Positions 30,145 to 40,695 of a DNA stretch of 40,695 nt are shown here, piece after piece (positions within the stretch are counted from its first letter, which is position 1; the number at the start of each line of letters is the position of its first letter). A program made the position numbers and the translations under genes. Under the pieces are notes generated by a model. It was given only the letters and a program-made list of their open reading frames with translations, ran no database searches and was not told where the DNA came from. The stretch comes from Laetiporus sulphureus 93-53 (lineage: Eukaryota > Basidiomycota > Agaricomycetes > Polyporales > Laetiporaceae). The stretch is taken from contig NW_024468613.1 of NCBI RefSeq assembly GCF_001632365.1, positions 8,385 to 49,079 of the forward strand. Reading direction: 5' to 3'.

Positions 30145-32822
30145 ATGGCGACTCTACGTCTCGCGGGTCGCCACCTCAAAATCCAATCCCGCCCGTCTTT
30201 GTCGCGTCATGCATCGTCCGTGGCGAGCAGTGGATCCTCGCGTTTACGCACAGGAATCTACACAGGATTGTTTTTGGTTTCTACGGGACTTTTTGCTGCA
30301 TACTATCTCGACTCACGCTCTGCGATTCACCGATACGTGATCACGCCCGTCATCCGGCACGTCTTGGACGCGGAAACGGGGCACAAGCTTGCTGTGCGCG
30401 TGCTTGCGAGCGGACTCGCACCGAGGGACACGCAACCGGACGATGAGCGGCTGAAGACTGAGGTAAGCCTTGTTGAAAAGTATCAGCGCGAGAATCGTTG
30501 ATTACAAGGCGCCATAGCTCTGGGGCGAGGAGCTCTCTAACCCGGTAGGGCTCGCTGCCGGCTTTGACAAGCATGGGGAGGCAGTGGATGGTGAGTGAAT
30601 CACTTTGTGCTTGCTGAATGCTTGATGTGAAAGCACAGGAATGGCACAGGTCTGTTCAATCTCGGCTTTAGCTGGGTTGAGATTGGAAGTGTCACGCCCA
30701 AGCCGCAGGTAAGTCGTAGGTCTATCGGTTTCTGCTCTTCACTTTCCATGTTCGCCTCCAAGACTGCCTATGGTTCCACGTGTATGCGCGAGATAAAGCG
30801 ATTATATGCGCTTCTTGCTCGATAGCAGCGAACTGGCACCTTGATGCAGTTGCTGCCAACTTGAGTTGCTTCGATGACAGTGTACCACTGTTTTGAAATG
30901 CATCAAGATCATTTCAAGCCATCTGGTATTGCTTCTGGTACTGATATACAACAGTGCATTCTGCGTGGAACACCTCTCAGGCAACCGGGCTCCACAACAT
31001 CCAGGCCCTCCTGCAGCTCCATGCATGACTATAACTCTCATATCTCGCGCAGTGTGCATTGCGTGGCTTTCTCGATACGATGCGCCTGTGTTCACTCTGA
31101 AACGCGAAGACATACGTACATTTCTTCTTTTTGTGTTTCGAAACACTACCGTCTCGCTTGAGTCGATTACTTCGTGACTGCCTATCTGCTTATGCAGTAC
31201 CTGCGCACTATCTCAACCAGCGTGCATGACGTGCAAAGTATTCTACTGATGGCTCATCTATCACCAAGACTACGGCATCTCAAGAGGCTGCGCATGTGAT
31301 CCCACAAGGACCCCCAAAGATTTCTTTACCTTTTTTCATTCCAGCCTCCCTTGAGAGGACACACGACCCAAGCTTACTAACGCTCCGTCCAGCCAGGCAA
31401 TCCGCGCCCAAGGCTCTTCCATCTGATTGACGACGCCGCCGTCATCAACCGGTACGGCTTTCCCTCGGAAGGGCACGCCGTCGTGCTTGCACGCCTGCGG
31501 GCACGCATGCCCTCATTCTTTTCACCAACGACACAAGTGCAACACGCGTCGCTTCGTCCGGGTGCGCTGCTCGCGGTGAACCTCGGGAAGAACAAGTCGT
31601 CATCGGCGGAGTCAACAGAGGACTTTGTGCAGGGCGTGCGGACGTTCGGACCGTACGCAGATGTGCTGGTTGTCAATGTATCGAGCCCGAACACGCCTGG
31701 ACTGAGGTGAGTTGGTTGCGCTTCTATCCGCGCTCCTCGCAAAAACGGCGAGCGCCCCTTGCATGTGATCCTCCCGACGCCCACTCTGCTATCGCGCGCG
31801 CAAAGAGTCTGGCTTGTCCCGGATTGGGACTCGGTCGTTTCTGATTACGCCTATCAGATGGGTAGGTTTCGGAACCAAACCTCTGTGCAGAGATAAGGAG
31901 CTATTTTTGTGCTTCTGTATGATCGGGAGGGCGTCGAGGACGGGTGTCAAATTTCTGTGCCTGATTTATTGAATGAGCGGCTGATAGCGTTAGCAGAGCG
32001 ATGCAGGGCAGCACGCTGTTGCAGGAGTTACTGGAGGGCGTGACGGCCGCGCGGGATGAGCTCGCAGTAGAGGGCGTTGCGCGAAAGCCAAAGCTCGTGC
32101 TCAAGATCGCGCCGGACTTGGACCAGGGCGAGATTGCGGACGTCGCTGCTGCTGTGTGGAAGAATGGTGTGGATGGGGTAATTGTCAGCAATACGACAGT
32201 GCGCCGTCCAGCAAGCTTGTCAGATCGTGCGTACTTTACGTTTGATGTCACACTGATACTGCTTAACTGACTTGATTGTGTGATGGTACCTTATGTTCAT
32301 GTGTCGACGTCTCTTGCATCATGAACGTAATTATTTGCGTGCGTCCCGAGACGCTCAGCAAACAAGAATGAAGCCGGCGGGCTTTCCGGACCGCCACTGA
32401 AGCCCTACTCGCTCGCGACGCTACATACACTGCGTACACTTCTCCCGGCATCGATTCCAATCATCGGGTGCGGTGGAATCACGAGCGGGGCGGACGCGCT
32501 GGAGTATGCACGGGCGGGCGCGGCAGCGGTGCAGGTGTACACGAGCTTTGGGTATGACGGCGTCGGCGCGTGCAGGAGAATCAAGGACGAGATCACAGAG
32601 GAGCTGAAGCGGGAAGGGAAGACGTGGGCAGAGGTGGTGAGCGCCGCGGTCGGAGAGCTGAGTCTGAAGGAGGAGAAGGTTCAGGAGAAGGGCACAATCA
32701 AGCAGCTGACGGAGGAGGCGCAAGAGCTGATGAAGCTGGTAGACAAGCTGGGAGAGCAGAAGGTGACCATGCCTGTAGTGGCCGTAGAGAGTTCGCCGGC
32801 GACGGTCGCGCCCGCAGCATAG
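30145..32822 (+). CDS. DHODH: Dihydroorotate dehydrogenase (quinone), class 2, mitochondrial
   Basis: Six exons (30145-30462, 30518-30590, 30650-30708, 31393-31706, 31997-32226, 32359-32822) splice in frame to 485 residues. It catalyses oxidation of dihydroorotate to orotate with FMN and ubiquinone, step four of pyrimidine synthesis, at the inner mitochondrial membrane. The N-terminus is an Arg/Ser-rich presequence ([16 protein letters not shown]), followed by a membrane helix ([18 protein letters not shown]). The core is textbook class 2: [38 protein letters not shown], and [17 protein letters not shown], which carries the catalytic Ser of class 2 enzymes. [31 protein letters not shown] and [20 protein letters not shown] (FMN phosphate site) follow. 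After the core, about 60 residues of charged Lys/Glu-rich tail extend the protein. Introns 3 (684 nt) and 4 (290 nt) are much longer than others in the window. Confidence 0.96.
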
Positions 32823-33924
32823 CAGAAGAAGGAAATTCACTTTCTTGTTTGCAAGGGACGTGCTAGCGTCTGGACGGGACATGTGTGCTCTAGTGTGCGC
32901 CACTGCCGCGAGTAGCCATATGGTCTGCCACTGCAGGCTGTGCGTGGGAGCGACAGGCAGATGATGCTTGGTGCCATGATGGCGCCAGGCAGCGTACATA
33001 TGAGGTGCGTGCCTATGTTATGCATGGAGAAACAACTGCTGTGGACGGGTTGTGTCGGACAAGGGCGAATAAGTGCTGCACGGGGCGCGGTGGGTGGGGA
33101 TACATGTAGAGCTGTGGTGGTAACGGCCGGGCGGAGGGAGTCGCGAATGATGTAGGCCATGGGCGTGACAGGTGAGTGAACGGTTATAATGGCGCTGAAT
33201 TGGATCGTGTGAATGGATCTTATCGCATTTTGCGGCACGCAAGCGCATATTTCTGCATGCGACTAGTGGCGTATTGGTCTCACGTGGAGCAGACGTGCAG
33301 ACGTTTAGTTATACTCAGGTGACAAGTCAAGTCGAATTTGGTATCTGGTACGCTACTTGCGTTTCGACGAGCGTCCAGTCGATCAGACGGCGGACCATTT
33401 CGCAGCCAGCTGACCTGCACTAAAAGCATCGTTTTCAGTGCTGACGCGCACGTCGCCTATGATCTCTAAGTATCAGTCAATAACGATCGATCGCAGTGGG
33501 TGCGCAGTTGCGTGCGATCTGATGAAAAGTTGTCACCAACGGCGGGAGATTGGATGAAGACGCAATATCCGGCGTACGAGGTGAATCGCTTTCTTGCCAT
33601 GTGTGGGGAGCTCATGCCATCAATCTTCTAACAAAGGGCCGGACTTCTGATACCGGGTACCGCCGGTGTTTTAGGAAATCCTCCACGCGGAATAACCAAC
33701 TATAGCATGTGTTCCATATGCCACCCTTCTCCCTATCGCAGCTTCCACGCATCCTCTCAGAAGCTGACAGGAACGCGCCTCGTCCGCCGTCGTGCGTGAC
33801 TTCAGCTTCTCAGAACGCTTATCTACCCGTCTTCCGTCGTCATGTTTCCCCAGGTTCTCCCACCTGCTGCACGCTCGCGCCCGCACTGTGCTGAGCATCG
33901 TCTGCGCTGACGACCTCGCTCACC
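32823..33924. promoter_or_regulatory. Intergenic region upstream of the OPT transporter gene
   Basis: About 1.1 kb with no recognisable gene lies between DHODH and the OPT transporter. The first part is likely DHODH 3' UTR. The part after about 33700 is pyrimidine-rich on the plus strand, as is common just upstream of fungal starts. Short frames on both strands have no domain. Confidence 0.4.
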
Positions 33925-36900
33925 ATGCCCCGTCTAGATCCCGAGATCGCCCCGGTGGAGGCCAGCGACGTTCCCGAGCTCATCGCGCAGCCTCCTGCAT
34001 ACAGTGATGGCGAGAACGCCGAATATGCATCCAACGAAAAGCTGGAAAAGCTCGGCTCTGCAACCGTCTCTGCGTCAGAGTACGAGGTCGAGGATAAGAT
34101 CTACGACGAGAATGGCCGGGAAAAGGTCCTCGAGACTCCCGAGGACTTTGCCATCGGACTGGTCTCACTAGAGGACGACCCCGACCTTCCGATTCATACC
34201 TTCCGCATGTGGTTCATCGGTATTGGCCTTGCTGTGTTCGGTGCAGTCCTGGGAATGCTTTTCGTGAGTCTCTTATCTCTATCATTAAGTCCCAGCACGT
34301 CTGACGCTTGCTCCACAGCAATTCAGGCCTCAGGTTATTCTCGTATCCGCCCTTTTCCTGCAACTCATCGCGTACATGCTCGGTCGCATGTTCCAGGCGA
34401 TCATTCCGGGTCCGGGGAGCCGTTGGCATAGGGACAATTGGTTCTGGAACTTCCTAAACCCTGGCCCGTTCAGTATGTGTGAACGAATGTCTGCTAATCA
34501 CAGAGACTGATGGGACTCTTTAGACTTGAAGGAGCATGTCGCCTCACAGATCTGTGCCAATACGGCCGCGACTGCGGCGCAGGCTTGCTTCGTCTTTGCC
34601 TCTGATGATCTGTTTTATAACATCACCATCAACGTACGTAGTCAAATCCGATATGTGTAGTTCTCAATGCTCATATGAATTTGTAGCCCGGTAATGCCAT
34701 CTTTACCCTCCTTGCGTCTCAGTTGATCGGTTATGGATTCGCGGGCATGTTCCGTACGTGTCTTCAGGACGGCTGCCGCTCCCTTTCGTTACTCATTTAT
34801 TCGTGATAGGTGCCTTCCTTGTGTATCCCACCGTCATGCTGTATCCACAGACGTTAATCTACGTCAACCTGTTTGATGTGCTCCACCGATCAAAGGGGGA
34901 GGTACTTCAGGGCAAGCGTCTGCGGTTCTTCTGGCTCGTCACCGGAGCTATTTTCGTATATGAGTGGTTCCCGGAGTGGATCGCGCCGTTGCTTGGATCG
35001 TTCAACATCGTGTGCCTGTGCGCCCGCAATTCCGACTGGGTGTCGTATATCTTTGGCGGTGCGGAGGCGAACGAGGGTATGGGTCTACTCGGATTCGGGC
35101 TCGACTGGGCAAACATCACCTCGCAGCCGTTCTACGCGCCACTCTCGACGCAGATCTCGAACTATGTCGGCTGGGTGATCAATTACTTCCTCCTGCCCGC
35201 CATCTTCGCCAGCAATGTATGGAACTCAAAGAACTTCCCGTTCATCTCGGAGAACCTGTTCTATCTCAATGGCACGGTGTACGACCAGGACCTCATTCTG
35301 ACGTCGGACTACTCGCTTAACCGCACCGCGTACGAAATCTACGGGCAACCGTGGCAATCGGGCTCGCAGGTGATCTACAACCTGGGTATCAACATGTCCA
35401 TTGGGGCATCGTTCGTGCACATCGCGCTCTGGCACGGGAAGGAGATCTGGTCCGCGTTCCGCGACTACTTCCGGGGGAGGATGCTCGAGGACGTGCACTA
35501 TAAGCGAATGAGGATCTACCGCGAGGTGCCGATGTGGTGGTACGGCGCGGTGACAGCAGCTGCTTTCGTGATGGCGATGGTCTGCGCGTACACGGAGAAG
35601 TCCGATATGCCGTGGTGGGCGCTCATAGTTGCGCTAATCTTGGCGATGTTCTGCCTGCCTTTCTACGGGGCAATGTACGCGATTGCTGCGTGAGTGCTAG
35701 TCCTGGTGGTGCCCGTGCAATGTATGGCTGATGTTGCGCGCCGACCTAGGTTCCAGGTCATCATTCAGAACTTGTTCCAGATGCTTGGTGCGGCGCTCAT
35801 CCCTGGCTCGTCGCAAGCGAACATGGTGATTATCATCTCATTGTGGGGAAACGAATGTCGCTGACTCTGTTGGTAGTACTTTGAGCTCTACTCTAGCCAG
35901 TCTCTGTCACAAGCGGTGTCCATGCTGAGCGATTTAAAGCTTGGACAGTACACAAAGCGTGAGCGTAGAAGACAAGCAAATATTATTGTCCAGTGATGCT
36001 GAGCAGATCCTTGCCTAGTCCCGCCGAGGAGTACATTTAGCGTCCAGATGGTTGGCACGATCATCGGCGCGCTGCTCAACTGTAAGTGTAGCTATTTCAA
36101 TGGCGTTAGTGCTATGTCTTATTAGTCTGGCAGACGTCATCATGCAGACCGTCGTCAACAACAAGCGTGCAGTCCTGGTGAGTGGCTCGTCCTGATACGC
36201 ATACCCAAGCCGTTGCTGATGCTCCATTATGCATAGTTGAGCGACGAGGGAACGCGCACTTGGAGTGGACAGCAGGTCCAGTCATACAATGCCAATGGTA
36301 AGCTCTTACGGTTTCCCGCTTCCGTACGCTGATTGCCCACTCATCATTGCAGCTATCCTCTGGGGCGCGCTCGGCAAGGAAATCTGTGTGTCTTCTGTCG
36401 TAACTCTTCCATCACAAACACTGATGACCTTCCTCCAGATGGACCTAACGGGCCATACTTCATTGTCCCGCTCGGCATCATCATTGGTCTTGCGCTCCCG
36501 ATCATCCCATGGCTTCTGTATAGGAAGTACAAGAAGGAATGGCTTAAGCTCATCAACACATGCGTGCTCGCATGTGCGTATACTTGTCTTGCGACCCCGT
36601 CCGTGATCTCATGCTGATGGCTCTTTGGCCGCTGCTCCAGACAATATCGGCGATCTTGCCGGTGGTACGAACGGCTATATCAACACCTGGATGGTCATTG
36701 GCCTCACATCGCACTTCTACATCCGGAAGTACCGTGCGGGCTGGTTCAGGAAGTACAACGTGCGTAGCTGTGCCTATGTGAAGGTCGTGTGCAGTGCTCT
36801 GATGCAAACTCCGCCAGTATCTCTTCGGCGCCGCCGTAGATGGTGGTGCACAGGTTTTCGTGTTCATTTTCTCTGTGCGTATTCCTCCTCTGGGGACATT

Positions 36901-37096
36901 GCCGACGGCTGCTGATGGTGTGCATGTAGTTCGCGCTTGGAGGTGCCGGTGGAGTCACGGTCAACTTCCCGAACTGGGCACTCAATCCGGTGGGCAATGC
37001 AGTACGTGACATGACCACTCCTCATCGAAGACGACGATCGCTCACACACTGTTTGATGCACAGGATTACTGCAAGGTCACTTCGTCAGAAGGATGA
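33925..37096 (+). CDS. OPT-family oligopeptide transporter
   Basis: A gene of about fifteen exons encodes a plasma-membrane transporter of the OPT superfamily, peptide (PT) clade, which moves tetra/pentapeptides or related compounds with protons. The acidic N-terminal cytosolic segment (MPRLDPEIAPVEASD) is followed by LPIHTFRMWFIGIGLAVFGA. The family signature NPGPF occurs in NWFWNFLNPGPFNLKEH. Many helices follow, including AIFTLLASQLIGYGFAG and, in the largest exon, FFWLVTGAIFVYEWFPEW, VIYNLGINMSIGASFVH and WALIVALILAMFCLPFYGA. The OPT motif K(I/L)PPR is rebuilt across an intron as YTKLPPRSTF, followed by VQMVGTIIGALLN. The C-terminal part has FIVPLGIIIGLALPIIPWLL, then NWALNPVGN and a final D-Y-C segment, as usual for the family. 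The stop is at 37094-37096. Substrate cannot be inferred. Exact boundaries of the small exons between 35700 and 36600 are approximate. Confidence 0.92.
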
Positions 37097-37267
37097 AAAC
37101 ACATCGTCGTCTCCGCTGCATCTTTGTATCGAGTAGTTCCTTAGGTCGTTGCTATGCAAGTAGGCTTGTCGGACTCGTAGTACTGCACGACAATGATAAT
37201 GCATTCACGATTGTTCTTGTATCTCATTTAATGGCAGGTGCTGTGAGGCCGAGGATAGCCATACCAA
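37097..37267. other. Short spacer between OPT and kinase-like genes
   Basis: Only about 170 bp separate the OPT stop from the chosen start of the next gene on the same strand. This spacer must hold both the OPT 3' UTR and the promoter of the next gene, or the true start of the next gene lies further downstream. Confidence 0.35.
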
Positions 37268-38938
37268 GTGTCGAGCAGGGGTTCGCGAGAAGTCACGTAC
37301 TCGACGCAACATGTCACGCACGTGCCATACGCGAACTGGTGGCAATTGGTGGCATCCAAATTAAAGTCATGCCCGACACCCTCAACCTCGCAGATACCCT
37401 TTCTCTCGCTGCACTTCCTCATGTTCCTCTGTCCTGGTCGTTATCGCACAATATTGGAAGGCTGGTGGCGTAGGGATCCCAATGGTCCCGATCTCCCGCG
37501 ACCTCCTCCCAGGGGCAAAACTGCGGGAAACGATGTAATACCATGGGGGGAAGATCTGGATAGCTTCTTCTTCACGGAACGTATCCCTGGCAAAAACCTC
37601 GGTACCGTATGGAGTCGCACTATGATCCAGGAGTTCGGGGAGAACTACTACAACATGCTCGACCTCCGTAAGGAAGAATATGAAGGCGATCCGTATCTAC
37701 TTCCCGTGCACCCAATCCTGACTGTGGGTGAATATGATTCTGATGAATGGGAGGACTGCGATTCCGACTATACGACCCCCGCGACGTCTGAAGATGAAGA
37801 CGGAAACAAGCAGTCGCAGGATCAGCGGCAGATGCACAAGAAGGGAGGCAAGGGGCCCGCCGCAAACGCGAAATCTCCATTTGGTCATTTGTCGAAATTG
37901 GAGGAGTTCATCCCTGAGGAGTACTTTCCCGACATCCTCCTTGTACACGACGCGGACGGACTGACGCCAGGAGTCATACGAGACACCAAGAGAGGCTCCT
38001 CGAAGCCCTTCGATGCGCCATCCGTAAGATACAAGCGTGTCTGGCCTACCGAGTCCTCAGAACTGTTCAAGGAGGCCAAATACGACGACAACATAATCCA
38101 TCCCCTACCGGAGGCCGAGAAGCCGCGTACCGCCCATCTATATCTCTCTGCGCAGTGTGTGATAGGCAAAGGAAACCATTCGTTGGTCTATCGCGCCGCC
38201 CTCCGTCTCCCCCCTCCATTGAAGGCTATTGGGCCTTTCGGCCAGGTGACCACTGCAGCCAAGCTGGCGATTCCTGAGCAGTCCGCGCGCGATATGCTGA
38301 AGACAGAGGCAGATATTTATAACAAGTTTCCGAGGCATCTCATGGAACATTGGAGTGGGTACAACCTCATCGCACCTCACAACTTCCCCGTCCCTGTTCA
38401 TGCTGTCGTGCCCAAGTTCTACGGATACTATGTGCCTGAGGAGGACACCCCCGCTTCGGATGTGTCTGGGTTGAGCCCGATCTTGCTAATCGAGGAATGT
38501 GGTGAGCCTATCGATCCGAAGGAGCTCAGTCTTGACGAACAGTGAGTGCCCATTTATACCGTACCTGTATGCGTGAGCTGACTCTGCGATATTTGCGACA
38601 GGTCCCAATGTTACACGCACATCTTGCGCCTCCATCTGGAAGAGTTCATACAAAACTCAGTGTTCACGCGTAACATCCTGATACAGCCGGGCCCCCTCGA
38701 CGTTGCACCACACTTCCGCTCTCGCGAACATCCCAGCTTCCGCATTATAGACTTTGGCCGTTGCGAGCAGGTAGATGACTGGTTCAAACATCGTTACGGG
38801 AAAGATCCATCCGAGATCAAATGCACTGACGAGAATGAGGAGGAGGTGAGAGGAATGTACCGCCCATGGGTGTTGAAAAAGTCATTTCAGGAAGCTGTAG
38901 CAAGGGAACAACTCGGTGTGGACCTCATGGATGCATAG
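37268..38938 (+). CDS. Fungal protein-kinase-like protein, possible pseudokinase
   Basis: Two exons (37268-38541 and 38602-38938) splice in phase 2 to about 536 residues. The first about 55 residues differ in character from the rest and the true start may be further downstream, nearer RYRTILEGWWRRDPNGPDL. An acidic disordered region lies around residues 155-195 (YDSDEWEDCDSDY). The kinase-like part begins near residue 295 with a glycine-loop-like VIGKGNHSLVYRAAL, a candidate ATP lysine in TTAAKLAIPE, and a helix-C-like Glu in MLKTEADIYNKFP. The hinge region reads PILLIEECGEP. Where active kinases of the APH-like type have HGDxxxxN, this protein has QNSVFTRNILIQPGPL, followed by FRIIDFGRCEQ, so Asn and DFG remain but the catalytic Asp is replaced by Ser. 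Many similar Agaricomycete proteins exist; their function is unknown. Activity, if any, would be atypical. Confidence 0.82.
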
Positions 38939-40695
38939 CGATCCATGCATAATGGGCACTGCATGCTTCCAAGTAGCGATTGACGTTTACACATATACCC
39001 CGGCTGCAACATGCGTTTCAAGTATTTTGCTGTTGTGAGCCATCAGTAAACCAGTTGTACAGCAATACATTGCTATATAACGTTGCCATGGACGAAGTCC
39101 TCGATCGCCGTGTATATTGACATCACTAGAAGCTCGTGTCACCCATTGCAGGCTGTACGTTAGGCAGTCGTGATATGGCTTTTAGTTGTGCCACTGCCAC
39201 ATGCCTCCGGGTCGTGGCCGGAAACATGCACAGTGGGTCGCAGTCATCCTTTCTACTCGAGCAAGTGACGTGGGACGTGCACCTAAGTATCATCCCCTCT
39301 TCCCTTGACATTTGATATACGAAGACATTTTGCACTACCGCTACTTAATCCGTACTGGTTGCCTCCAGTTATGACTAAATTTCACTACCTATAGTAATTC
39401 GATGGGCCTCCTGAATTTCGATGTGCCGCCTTTGCCAGAGACACTTTCAATTTATGTTTACCTGTCATGCTCTCAAGGTGAATGCAATGTGTGATGCTTC
39501 ACATAAGTGCAGTATAATGCCCTTCACTGTCGGGCGGTTTGACGGCACACGTCGATGATCCCGTTTGGACACATCGTAAGCTGTTGGGATCTGGTTCACT
39601 GCCTTCACGTTATTTATTCACGGTCTCATACGTCCGTGTAGGTCTGATATGTTGAGTTTCCCAGCCAGCCCGCAGCGTGGCCAGGAGTTCAGGAGTCGCC
39701 CGCTCTCTAGAAGATGGCTCCACGGGGCCAAATCGATGGCCCATCCCATTGTAGCCGTGCCCTATTATATACACGCACACTACTACTCTCCCATGCTGGT
39801 GGCGCAGGTCGCACCGGGGCCTCTCACATCTGGCTCCATGCCCAGATTCCAACACGCCCCCTCGACCTAGCCACTGCTGCGTCTATCCCATTGTGGGCCA
39901 CATGCCTGTACCGCACTCCCTGTCCCCAGGGATGCCGATCTCCGTTTCATGTGCTTCCCTGCCCGCCTCGGTCCGTACGCCAGTCCCAGCACCCCCTGAT
40001 CTTGAGTCCCAGTCTCCGTACCATACGCATCCCATACGTGCTCATTTTCGGTGACTTCCTATAGCGCCCCCATGCGCTCGTCGCTCGCTCGATCTGCACG
40101 CCAATCTCGACGCCCCTTGGATTTGGGTCTCGGTCTCCGTTCCGTGCGCGCTCCATGCAAGCGCCTCACTCAGCTTTTCTTCGGTGCTCTGCGTGCTGTG
40201 GCTGTGCAGCTTTGTTGGACTGCTGGCCTGTCTCACTCGGCATCCGCTCAGCCTGCCCTTTGACGCCCTGCTCCGCCCTCACCTCGCTGGTAGACCCACC
40301 TCATGCAGTGCCCGCCCCCTGCACCTGGTGTCTTGTATCACCGCAGCGGTGCCCCGCAGTCAACCCTCTGGCCCTCACCCTCCTGCCCTCGATCTCCTGA
40401 TCTCACCTCTGCCTGGTCACACCTGTCCCTCAGCTGCCCTGCAGCCTTCACACCTCGGTGACCTGCCCCAGCTCCCAGCCCTTGACCTGCCAACTGGATC
40501 ACTCACCAGTCAGCATCATGGTCCCCAGCAGGAACCTCGTAGTGGTGGTTCTCATCGATTGCAGTGAGTGCCTCTTGGTCAATGTGTCACAAAGCACCAA
40601 AGCACTCAACCCAATTAAGGGCAAGTCTGCTTTTGTGACCTGCACAAATGATCCCACATAAAAAGCCTGCCACAAAGGCTAGGCTGAGGACGCGC
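38939..40695. other. 1.75-kb right-end region without a gene
   Basis: No credible gene is seen. Sequence up to about 39600 is unremarkable and includes the 3' flank of the kinase-like gene. From about 39850 to 40540 the plus strand is strongly C-rich and G-poor, with many CCCTG/CTGCCC words. From about 40558 to 40689 no CpG occurs. The long open frames here (39714-40064, 40184-40567) are a by-product of base composition and have no domain. The right edge may be the start of a repeat continuing outside the window. Confidence 0.45.
39850..40540. repeat. C-rich, strand-asymmetric low-complexity tract
   Basis: The plus strand shows clear excess of C (and C+T) over G for about 700 bp, with recurring CCAGTCCCAG, CTGCCC and CAGCTGCCCTGCAGCC-like words but no exact tandem period that I could fix. 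Such skew can come from an old repeat, from transcription-coupled mutation, or from an unannotated UTR. Confidence 0.4.

Noticed and set aside
32929..33155. Open frames downstream of DHODH
   Set aside because: Short frames after a clear stop in non-coding sequence, with no splice signals or motifs; most likely 3' UTR and intergenic DNA.
39714..40567. Overlapping Pro/Cys-rich plus-strand frames of 116 and 127 codons
   Set aside because: Their openness is explained by the C-rich composition, which makes stop codons rare. There is no start context, domain or intron pattern.
1..40695. CRISPR arrays, bacterial operons, phage or biosynthetic gene cluster
   Set aside because: The genes are intron-rich and eukaryotic, no regularly spaced repeats occur, and the acyltransferase and transporter are not accompanied by core biosynthetic enzymes such as polyketide, non-ribosomal peptide or terpene synthases.

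Overview
The window is nuclear DNA of a filamentous basidiomycete, most likely an Agaricomycete. The genes are split by many short introns (mostly about 45-70 nt) with GTRNGT-type donors, coding is GC-rich, and several families are typical of mushroom-forming fungi: a DUF6533 membrane protein, short BTB/POZ proteins, a secreted protein with CBM19-like modules, a fungal kinase-like protein, and a single-pass protein with Ser/Thr-rich stalk. There are no operons, CRISPR arrays or bacterial signals. All gene models come from reading frames, splice sites and remembered family motifs; no database search was possible.

Layout. 1-3.1 kb is a repeat-like accessory block: palindromes, a TATA-bearing AT-rich stretch, then a segment of about 1.3 kb with no CpG dinucleotide at all, the usual mark of an old cytosine-methylated transposon. 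3.1-4.3 kb (-) is a BTB/POZ protein. 4.6-6.1 kb (-) is an uncharacterised 503-residue protein. 7.2-8.1 kb (+) is a small PX-domain protein resembling Ypt35. 8.6-10.3 kb (-) is a DUF6533 multi-pass membrane protein. A tRNA-Pro(CGG) with a short intron lies at 10.84 kb. 11.3-12.7 kb (+) is a Ser/Pro-rich protein with a Whi5/Nrm1-like (GTB) motif. 13.1-14.8 kb (-) is the secreted protein with two CBM19-like modules. 14.8-18.2 kb has no intact gene. 18.2-19.8 kb (+) is the single-pass membrane protein. 20.7-24.8 kb (+) is a Kap123/importin-4 type karyopherin. 25.3-27.6 kb (+) is a WS/DGAT-type acyltransferase. 28.4-29.7 kb (+) is a second BTB protein, paralogous to the first. 30.1-32.8 kb (+) is mitochondrial class 2 dihydroorotate dehydrogenase. 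33.9-37.1 kb (+) is an OPT oligopeptide transporter. 37.3-38.9 kb (+) is a protein-kinase-like protein. 38.9-40.7 kb has no gene and becomes strongly C-rich on the plus strand, with a CpG-poor right edge.

The genes do not form one pathway. Housekeeping functions (nuclear import, pyrimidine synthesis, tRNA) are interspersed with lineage-specific membrane, secreted and signalling-like genes. The observations most worth checking are the CpG-free block, the intron-containing tandem duplication of the CBM19-like module, the pair of BTB paralogues with a shared intron position, the QNS-for-HGD substitution in the kinase-like protein, the unusually long DHODH intron, and several short exact repeats in intergenic DNA. 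I saw no convincing undescribed multi-gene system.
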